From: Macrostomum hystrix
Taxonomy: Eukaryota > Platyhelminthes > Macrostomidae
NCBI GenBank assembly: GCA_950097015.1
Contig: CATNEN010000012.1
Coordinates: 2,411,501-2,475,500 of the forward strand
Length of the DNA stretch: 64,000 bases
Reading direction: 5' to 3'
Of this stretch, positions 55,591 through 64,000 are shown piece by piece; the stretch's first letter is position 1, and each line of letters starts with the position of its first letter. Under the pieces are notes generated by a model. That model saw only the letters and a list, made by a program, of their open reading frames with translations. It did not search any database and had not been told where the DNA came from. The translations under genes were made by a program, and so were the position numbers.

Positions 55591-56848
55591 GGCTTCTGAA
55601 GTTAAAATGAGCATGTTGAGATGCAGTTAGTAGTTCGCTTAGTCGCCTCGACACCTAATTTTTCAATTCGCTAGATGGGCCTGCTTACATGCATGTGCGT
55701 GCTTAGTTTTCGGTTAGACTGTGTTTAAAATTGTTCTTGATACTACAACCATGGATTTTTTTAAATACTTCATCGTCATTAATAAAGTATTTTAGAGAAC
55801 CTTTTTTTCTCACACGCCTACTTGCTTCAGACTTGAAGTTTTCTTTCTAGCCAAGAACCGATCGATAATGTCTCCTTGACGAGGACTAAAATGCCACTGA
55901 GGTGACAGCTTATCAGATTAAGCCAGCGCAAAGCTAATCTGCTAGCCAAATCTTTTTTGGTAGTCCAACAAAAGCTGCGTGCTACCGGAGAGTTTGGCCA
56001 GGTGAAAATACAGGCGAGAGGGTTTCCTGAATAATTAAGCCCACTTCGCACCTGCCCTTTACTCAATCTTGAGGCCTTGCCATGGAGACCCGGCAAGCCA
56101 AAGTGAAAAAAAATCAACTTTCTAATCCTGCATTGCAAATTAGTTGTCAAGGCAGTCTCCGACGGGGGGCATTCATCGATTCCCGCTACTTTCAACATCT
56201 TGGTGGCATTTCAGCATTGCTGCTGCTGCATTGTTCTGTGAAAGAAATGCTGCTCACGGAAAGAAAGAATTTTAAGCAGCAAAAAAACGACTGGTGCAAG
56301 GACTTTCGCTCCCTGCTCAGGATCGCAAAAGTACGTCTGCGTGTCTCCGTGTGCCCACTCTGGCTTGTCAATAACACCATCTTCTAACACCCATTGCAGC
56401 TCCATAAATTCTATTTAGTGGGCGCCTATAATACTCCCCCTAATTGTTGTCCTGCTAGTACTCAATTCTTTCTCCGCAGTGTGAGATGGTGCGGAATCGC
56501 TTGCCAAATAGAGGGCAGATCAATTAAAAGCGACAGATTGCCATTAATTTCCTTTGTGCACCAAATCGGACCTGCAAGTTGTATAGTAGCCTTGCTATTG
56601 TCCATTTAGAAATTACCTGTATCCAGGGAGGTTTTAATCATTTTTCTGGAGCTTCAATTCCTGATGGAGAAATTGGTGACCCTGGCATCGGCACCTTTTG
56701 CCCGCGAAACGCAATTTTTTTAGACAATTCAGTCCAGTGCCCTGTATAGAGTTAGGACACATATAGAGTTAAAGCAAACAATTGCTTTAAATCTCACACT
56801 AACAAATACACAAGCTATCTTAGATAGACTATATTCTGCAAACAATCT
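55591..56848. other. Intergenic region without recognised genes
   Basis: ORFs up to 123 codons on both strands overlap one another and show no domain. Base composition is mixed. Nothing is supported as a gene. Confidence 0.45.
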
Positions 56849-59800
56849 TATGCAAGCATGATTCTGCAAGCCTGATTCTGCAAGCATGATTCAGTAAGCA
56901 TGATTCTGCAAGCATGATTCTGCAAGCATGATTCTGCAAGCATGATTCTGCAAGCATGATTCTGCAAGCATGATTCTGCAAGCATGATTCAGTAAGCATG
57001 ATTCTGCAAGCATGATTCTGCAAGCATGATTCTGCAAGCATGATTCTGCAAGCATGATTCTGCAAGCATGATTCTGCAAGCATGATTCTGCAAGCATGAT
57101 TCTGCAAGCATGATTCTGCAAGCATGATTCTGCAAGCATGATTCTGCAAGCATGATTCTGCAAGCATGATTCAGTAAGCATGATTCTGCAAGCATGATTC
57201 AGTAAGCCTGATTCAGCAAGCATGATTCAGTAAGCATGATTCTGCAAGCATGATTCAGTAAGCCTGATTCTGCAAGCATGATTCTGCAAGCCTGATTCTG
57301 CAAGCATGATTCAGTAAGCATGATTCTGCAAGCATGATTCTTCATGCATGATTCTGCAAGCATGATTCAGTAAGCATGATTCTGCAAGCATGATTCAGTA
57401 AGCATGATTCTGCAAGCATGATTCTGCAAGCCTGATTCTGCAAGCATGATTCTGCAAGCATGATTCTGCAAGCATGATTCAGTAAGCATGATTCTGCAAG
57501 CATGATTCTGCAAGCATGATTCTGCAAGCATGATTCTGCAAGCATGATTCTGCAAGCATGATTCAGTAAGCATGATTCAGTAAACATGATTCAGTAAGCA
57601 TGATTCAGTAAGCATGATTCAGTAAGCATGATTCTGCAAGCATGATTCAGTAAGCATGATTCTGCAAGCATGATTCAGTAAGCATGATTCTGCAAGCATG
57701 ATTCTGCAAGCCTGATTCTGCAAGCATGATTCAGTAAGCATGATTCTGCAAGCATGATTCTGCAAGCATGATTCTGCAAGCATGATTCAGTAAGCATGAT
57801 TCTGCAAGCATGATTCTGCAAGCATGATTCAGTAAGCATGATTCAGTAAGCATGATTCAGTAAGCATGATTCAGTAAACATGATTCAGTAAGCATGATTC
57901 AGTAAGCATGATTCAGTAAGCATGATTCAGTAAGCCTGATTCTGCAAGTATGATTCAGTAAGCATGATTCAGTAAGCATGATTCAGTAAGCATGATTCTG
58001 CAAGCATGATTCAGTAAGCCTGATTCTGCAAGCATGATTCAGTAAGCATGATTCAGTAAACATGATTCAGTAAACATGATTCAGTAAGCATGATTCAGTA
58101 AGCATGATTCAGTAAGCCTGATTCTGCAAGTATGATTCTGCAAGCATGATTCTGCAAGCATGATTCAGTAAGCATGATTCTGCAAGCATGATTCAGTAAG
58201 CATGATTCTGCAAGCATGATTCAGTAAGCATGATTCTGCAAGCATGATTCAGTAAGCATGATTCAGTAAGCATGATTCTGCAAGCATGATTCAGTAAGCA
58301 TGATTCAGTAAGCATGATTCTGCAAGCATGATTCTGCAAGCATGATTCAGTAAGCATGATTCAGTAAGCATGATTCTGCAAGCATGATTCTGCAAGCATG
58401 ATTCTGCAAGCATGATTCAGTAAGCATGATTCTGCAAGCATGATTCAGTAAGCCTGATTCTGCAAGCATGATTCAGTAAGCATGATTCAGTAAGCATGAT
58501 TCTGCAAGCATGATTCAGTAAGCATGATTCAGTAAGCATGATTCAGTAAGCATGATTCTGCAAGCATGATTCAGTAAGCCTGATTCTGCAAGTATGATTC
58601 TGCAAGCATGATTCTGCAAGCATGATTCAGTAAGCATGATTCAGTAAGCATGATTCTGCAAGCATGATTCTGCAAGCATGATTCTGCAAGCATGATTCAG
58701 TAAGCATGATTCTGCAAGCATGATTCTGCAAGCATGATTCAGTAAGCATGATTCTGCAAGCATGATTCAGTAAGCATGATTCAGTAAGCATGATTCTGCA
58801 AGCATGATTCTGCAAGCATGATTCTGCAAGCATGATTCAGTAAGCATGATTCTGCAAGCATGATTCTGCAAGCATGATTCAGTAAGCATGATTCTGCAAG
58901 CATGATTCTGCAAGCATGATTCTGCAAGCATGATTCTGCAAGCATGATTCTGCAAGCATGATTCAGTAAGCATGATTCAGTAAGCATGATTCAGTAAGCA
59001 TGATTCTGCAAGCATGATTCAGTAAGCATGATTCAGTAAGCATGATTCAGTAAGCATGATTCTGCAAGCATGATTCAGTAAGCATGATTCAGTAAGCATG
59101 ATTCTGCAAGCATGATTCTGCAAGCATGATTCTGCAAGCATGATTCAGTAAGCATGATTCTGCAAGCATGATTCTGCAAGCATGATTCAGTAAGCATGAT
59201 TCTGCAAGCATGATTCTGCAAGCATGATTCTGCAAGCATGATTCAGTAAGCATGATTCTGCAAGCATGATTCAGTAAGCATGATTCAGTAAGCATGATTC
59301 AGTAAGCATGATTCTGCAAGCATGATTCAGTAAGCATGATTCAGTAAGCATGATTCAGTAAGCCTGATTCTGCAAGCATGATTCAGTAAGCATGATTCTG
59401 CAAGCATGATTCAGTAAGCATGATTCTGCAAGCATGATTCTGCAAGCCTGATTCTGCAAGCATGATTCAGTAAGCATGATTCTGCAAGCATGATTCTGCA
59501 AGCATGATTCTGCAAGCATGATTCAGTAAGCATGATTCTGCAAGCATGATTCTGCAAGCATGATTCAGTAAGCATGATTCAGTAAGCATGATTCAGTAAG
59601 CATGATTCTGCAAGCATGATTCAGTAAGCATGATTCTGCAAGCATGATTCAGTAAGCATGATTCTGCAAGCATGATTCTGCAAGCATGATTCTGCAAGCC
59701 TGATTCTGCAAGCATGATTCAGTAAGCATGATTCTGCAAGCATGATTCAGTAAGCATGATTCTGCAAGCATGATTCAGTAAGCATGATTCTGCAAGCATG

Positions 59801-59948
59801 ATTCTGCAAGCATGATTCTGCAAGCATGATTCAGTAAGCATGATTCTGCAAGCATGATTCTGCAAGCATGATTCTGCAAGCATGATTCTTCATGCATGAT
59901 TCTGCAAGCATGATTCTTCATGCATGATTCTGCAAGCATGATTCATCA
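56849..59948. repeat. 3.1-kb minisatellite of 14-bp units with two alternating variants
   Basis: About 220 units, nearly all either ATTCTGCAAGCATG or ATTCAGTAAGCATG. Rare third-type variants are GCCTG, GTATG, AACATG and ATTCTTCATGCATG. The order of the two main variants is irregular. Minus-strand ORFs in the array are artefacts. Confidence 0.97.
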
Positions 59949-60454
59949 AGGCAGTATTCGAGCAAAAAGGCTGTCTTCTTCTAAACAAATTAGGAATATT
60001 TTGTCTAATAGCTCATAACATTTTAACGGCTACTGCAAGTAGATAATGTGATAAATACGCTTAAAATTGTCGTATGTCATGACGAATATAAAAACAAGGG
60101 TTATAACGATTCGCCTATAATTAATAGATGTGCATAGAAGACACACAAAATGCATATCCGAGAGAATGATATACATGATAGACCATCCGAGGGTCTCCGT
60201 AGGGGATGGTTAGCGTGTGCGGTCACGCACAGAACCCGAGGCTGCGCCAGCACGTGTTTTCACAGCTGCAACAGCCGCCGCTGGACGCCCTATTGTTCTG
60301 TCAGTTGAGTACTCAGCCTATGTACTCAACTATTTGAGTGCCTTCTCTCTCTCCCTGTCTTCTCTCAGTTTACTTAAAAGAATTCTAAACTGGCAGAAGG
60401 CATCTCCTCGACTCGCTGCTTAGTCGCTATAGCATTGGGTTGGGACCGGAAATC
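59949..60454. other. Upstream region of the SLC16-like gene
   Basis: Presumed promoter and 5' UTR. An open frame at 60217-60423 precedes the transporter start, but it is not in a frame or splice phase I can connect. Confidence 0.45.
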
Positions 60455-62756
60455 ATGACTGTCCGATCGAAGGCCGAAGAGCTGGTGAACGCTATCACAC
60501 CTGTACTAATCCTAGCTGTGTGCTGCGTCACCTCGTTGCTAATAGCAACCAATGTCCGCTGCCACGGCTCCCTGGCGCTCTACCTGTACGAAGATCTGCC
60601 AATGTACGTCGAAAGAAACGAGGTTCACTGGCTTGGCGCGACGCACGGCATGTTTGTGTACATGTTTGTACCTCTTATAGCTGGCATGATCGATCACTTC
60701 AAGGTCAGTTACCGAGTCTGTATGATGGCAGCCGGATTCACTAGTCTGCTGTCCTGCCTGCTGTCTGCCGGCTTCTCGGAGCCCGGGTACATGATCTTCA
60801 CCGACACGGTGGCCGCCGGCGGCGCTGCCTCCGTCATGCTGTCGACCGTGGTGCTAGTTGTTGACGACTATTTCCCGACTGAGTCTAGCCTCAGAATCTT
60901 TGCCACCACCATGGTGCAGGGAGTCGCATTTGCCACCTTCTTTCTCATCGACGGCTACTCGATCGCGCTGAAGCTGGCCGGCTGGCGAGCAGTGTTCTAC
61001 GCCTACGGAGCCATTGCATGCACCATGGGCCTCCTTGGCGGCCTGCTGTTTGCCAGGCCTGTCAGGCCGCACAGGTGAACCTTGTTGAAGCCTGTGGGTG
61101 TGTTGTGATTGGTGTTGATGTCTGTGGATGTGTTCTGATTGGTGTTCAGGTCTGTAGATGTGTTGTGATTCTTGTTGAGGCCTGTGGATGAGCAGTTATT
61201 GTTATTGCTGTTGTTTTAGAAGGTCTGTTTTGAGGGTTGTTAAGATCGGTGTGTGTTCGTGAGTCTCTAGCAAGCAAAGTATTTTAAAGTCGACACTAAA
61301 CAAATGGATAAAAAATAATTTCCCTGCAGTCCCCAGCAACAGAGAACTTTGCAGCAAATAAAGCAGCAGCAGCAGCAGCAGCAGCAGCAAAAGCAGCAGA
61401 CGCAGTACTCTCCGCTGCCAACGTCCGCGGTGCTGTCAGAGGCCGACGCGCAAGTCGATGACAACGACTCGGATGAGGCGGAGGAGGCTGGAGACGCCAC
61501 AGCTGCGGAAGGCACAGCCGCTGTTGGCGAGAGCACCGTGATTGACCAGCTATTTGAGAAGAAGGACTGGAAGAAAAGGCTGCTCAGCCTCTCTCTGGTG
61601 AGGCGCGGACAATAATGTTTTAGACCTGAATTTCTCATGCTCATCTGTGACACCCCGACTCTTCGAAGAATCTGACATTCTAGGAATCTGACATTGTGGA
61701 ATCCAACTTTCTAAAAATCTGACATTTTAGAATCTGACATTCCAAGAATCTGACATTCCAAGAATCTGACATTCTAAGAATATAACATTCCAAGAATTTA
61801 ACATTCCAAGAATCTGACATTCCAAGAATCTGACATTCCAAGAATCAGGTATTCCAAGAATCTGACATTCCAAGAATCTGACATTCCAAGAATCTGACAT
61901 TCCAAGAATCTGACATTCCAAGAATCTGACATTCTAAGAATCTGACATTCCAAGAATCTAACATTCTAAGAATCTGACATTCCAAGAATCTGACATTCTA
62001 AGAATCTGACATTCCAAGAATCTAACATTCCAAGAATCTGACAATCCAAGAATCTGACAATCCAAGAATCTGACGCCTGACCCGCAGCCCCAGATGCAGT
62101 CGAGTCGCACCAGTCTGCTGTGGCTCTGCGAGCGTCTCCTCGCCGCGGTTGTCTCTGACGGTGTCTTCCTATTCCTGCTGCTTCACTCGGGCATCGCGCG
62201 CTACCCGTTCATCGCCGGCTCGCCGACAGCTTCGCCCACCATCGGCAGAATCACCACCGCCTTCCTGTTCACGGTGGGCTCGACCACGTCTTACCTTGGC
62301 GGTGGAATCCTGGGCTGCCTCATTCGGGGCCACCTGCTCATTGTGTACATGGCCGGTGCTCTAGTCAACCTGTGCGCCCTGATTGGCTGGGTGGCCGTGC
62401 TGGACTCCTACTACCACGGCGAGCTGGTGTTCGCCTGGTTCTGCGGCCTTGGAGTCGGGGCCGTCAACACTTTCGCCTACGCCGCTTCCGAGGAGGCCAC
62501 GGGAATTCCGGCGCGGTCAATTTTCCCATTCACCAAGCTGGCCAACGGTCTGTCCATTGTGACCATCGAGGTGACGCACTCAGCCCTGACTAGCAAGGAT
62601 AATACCCAACTAGACATTCTACTCATAGTACTGCTCATGCTGTCACTGGCCGAATTCGCATTGCTAGTGCTGATCAGACAGATCAACAGGCGACTGGACG
62701 CGTCAGTTAATCGTTTCCGTTGGCCAGCCAGAAGGGGCTCCAGAACAGTTCGATGA
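60455..62756 (+). CDS. SLC16/MCT-like major facilitator transporter (3 exons)
   Basis: Exons 60455-61074, 61330-61597 and 62088-62756 join in matching phases (2, then 0), giving 518 aa. Start ATG at 60455 gives a short basic N-terminus (MTVRSKAEELVN). The N-half has about six TMs including ITPVLILAVCCVTSLLIA and ends with GWRAVFYAYGAIACTMGLLGG. That GWR-x-x-F-x-x-x-GAI pattern before TM6 is typical of monocarboxylate transporters. Exon 2 is the central cytoplasmic loop: a nine-glutamine run (from CAG repeats at 61362-61387), an acidic stretch DDNDSDEAEEAGD and basic KKDWKKR. Exon 3 has the C-half TMs, for example LLLIVLLMLSLAEFALLVLI near the end. The substrate is unknown. Both introns hold minisatellites. 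Confidence 0.82.
61079..61190. repeat. 30-bp tandem repeat in transporter intron 1
   Basis: About 3.7 diverged units containing TTGATGTCTGTGGATGTGTT then CTGATTGGTG. They begin only a few bases after the GTGAAC donor at 61075. Confidence 0.88.
61662..62075. repeat. 16-bp minisatellite in transporter intron 2
   Basis: About 25 units of AAGAATCTGACATTCC, with T for C variants and one GGTATT unit. It runs from about 64 bp after the donor at 61598 almost to the 3' splice site at 62087. Confidence 0.95.
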
Positions 62757-64000
62757 TTTTATTGATTCGAGTTTGATGGGTAGAATCTGACTTGATCCTT
62801 AAAATCCCACGGCACTGTCCATTGTCGAATGTGTCTTGTCTAATTCAATTTTTAAGTTTCAAAGCTTTTGTATGCGGGCTAATTGTACCCTGACAAATAG
62901 AATTGAAATGTATCATTGCCATTTATCCACCCCTAATTTTTTTCCGAGTCTCCTACTAATCCTACTAAATATGGACTTACTCTCCGCTGATCTGATTGGT
63001 TGAGAGAGAGAGAGAAAGAGAGCCAGAAATAACTCCACCACCCAAGAATTCATGCCCCTCTCAAAACCCACCTCACTCCACCTGGCCACCGTAAACTTGC
63101 TCTCATTGGTGGAAAGAGAGCTGCCCCATCCCTGATTGGTTTAGGGCTACCCAGCCAGAAATCTAATAGTGTGAAAAAATCGATTTTCGAAGAAATCCTT
63201 CCTAGGTACCATATAATATGGATGTGCTACTGCATACACGACACATTGAGCCACAGAGTATTTTATTATTTATTAGTATTATTAATAACATTGTAATCCA
63301 ATGTTCATAAATCACAGGCGCGACAAATAAACAATAAATTAAAGTAGTATTTTTACACGGCTGGAAATCATGCGTTGCAAAAAGCAAGTCAATGATAAGG
63401 AACAAAGACGGTCTTCTTGGAAAACGAGCTATTAGGACAGCTTCCAAAATGAGCAGAAAATTATAAGTAACAACGTTACATCTCTGGAATAATTAATTTA
63501 GGGAAGAAGTTTTTGGGTGCCAAAATAATAAAAAAAATTTGTTAAAAATAAATGAAAACAAAACTAATTATGGTTACATATAGAATTAAACAGAATAAAT
63601 AAACTTAGATCATTTATAATCTACAGAAATCTAAATTGAATCAGAGAATAAATGTTTATGTGCAAATTTCTGAATAGTGCTGCGATAATAGTAAATGGTG
63701 GAGTAAGCTTGAGTTATTGGATATTTTCCTTGAGTGCACTACTGATCGTACTGAGTAGTTCGAATGAAAGTCACAAAAATATTGAAGACTAATTCAAAAT
63801 TCTGCCCGTCAAACATTGTTAAAGAGGATTTAAACAAATAAAAGAGCGGAATGATATTTTCAAGACGCCTTTTTAAATACTTTAATTTATTTTGATGTCG
63901 CTTCGAAATCGGATTGTAAATTCATTTTCAAGATGCCATTTTAAATAAAAACTAGTCTAAATTTCAAGTTACGATTCTGAAAGCAAATAGAAATTTCAAG
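62757..64000. other. Transporter 3' UTR and intergenic DNA
   Basis: No further gene recognised. A GA-rich run lies at 63001-63022 and AATAAA-type hexamers at about 63326-63340. The last 500 bp is strongly AT-rich. Confidence 0.5.

Noticed and set aside
56849-59295. Minus-strand ORFs with a Cys/His-like repeat in the 14-bp array
   Set aside because: The array is 14 bp, so every frame is read in turn. Identical ORFs occur wherever the same variant order repeats, and there is no start context or splice evidence.

Overview
The window is eukaryotic nuclear DNA from an animal. Genes are split by introns with canonical GT-AG ends, coding exons are GC-rich, and intergenic DNA is AT-rich. An innexin with the YYQWVPF signature points to a protostome. 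Together with orthologues of BAK, TM7SF3 and GRXCR1, very heavy minisatellite content, tRNA-derived SINEs and hAT elements, this suggests a spiralian invertebrate, possibly a free-living flatworm. The species cannot be fixed from the sequence alone.

Layout of genes, left to right: a BAK-type Bcl-2 protein (minus, 3' end cut by the window edge); a long gene-poor stretch with a dead mariner; an ENPP-type ectophosphodiesterase (plus, 4 exons); a SINE/hAT-rich interval; a single-exon SLC46-like transporter (minus); a TM7SF3 orthologue (plus, 6 exons, signal-peptide exon 2.6 kb upstream); a GRXCR1-like protein (plus); a 4.3-kb minisatellite; a BTB-like single-exon gene (plus); an innexin (plus, single exon); a large disordered basic-tailed protein (plus); a 3.5-kb minisatellite; a possible signal-peptide exon followed by a 20-bp array; a small four-TM protein (minus, 2 exons); a 3.1-kb array of 14-bp units; and an SLC16-like transporter (plus, 3 exons). 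The genes have unrelated roles (apoptosis, ecto-enzymes, transport, junctions), so this is an ordinary animal gene neighbourhood, not a pathway cluster.

What is unusual is the repeat landscape. By rough addition about a quarter or more of the window is minisatellite, with a different private unit (14-34 bp) at nearly every locus. Several arrays start within a few to a few tens of bases of a 5' splice site. Two complete non-autonomous hAT elements with perfect 8-bp target duplications carry a 16-bp minisatellite as their core. Three foldback-type elements have inverted arms built from short subrepeats, and two of them lie in one intron of the TM7SF3 gene. Two SINE families with different tRNA-like heads share the same 3' tail word.

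Exon joins given here were derived by matching splice sites and reading-frame phase by eye. No alignment or transcript data were available.
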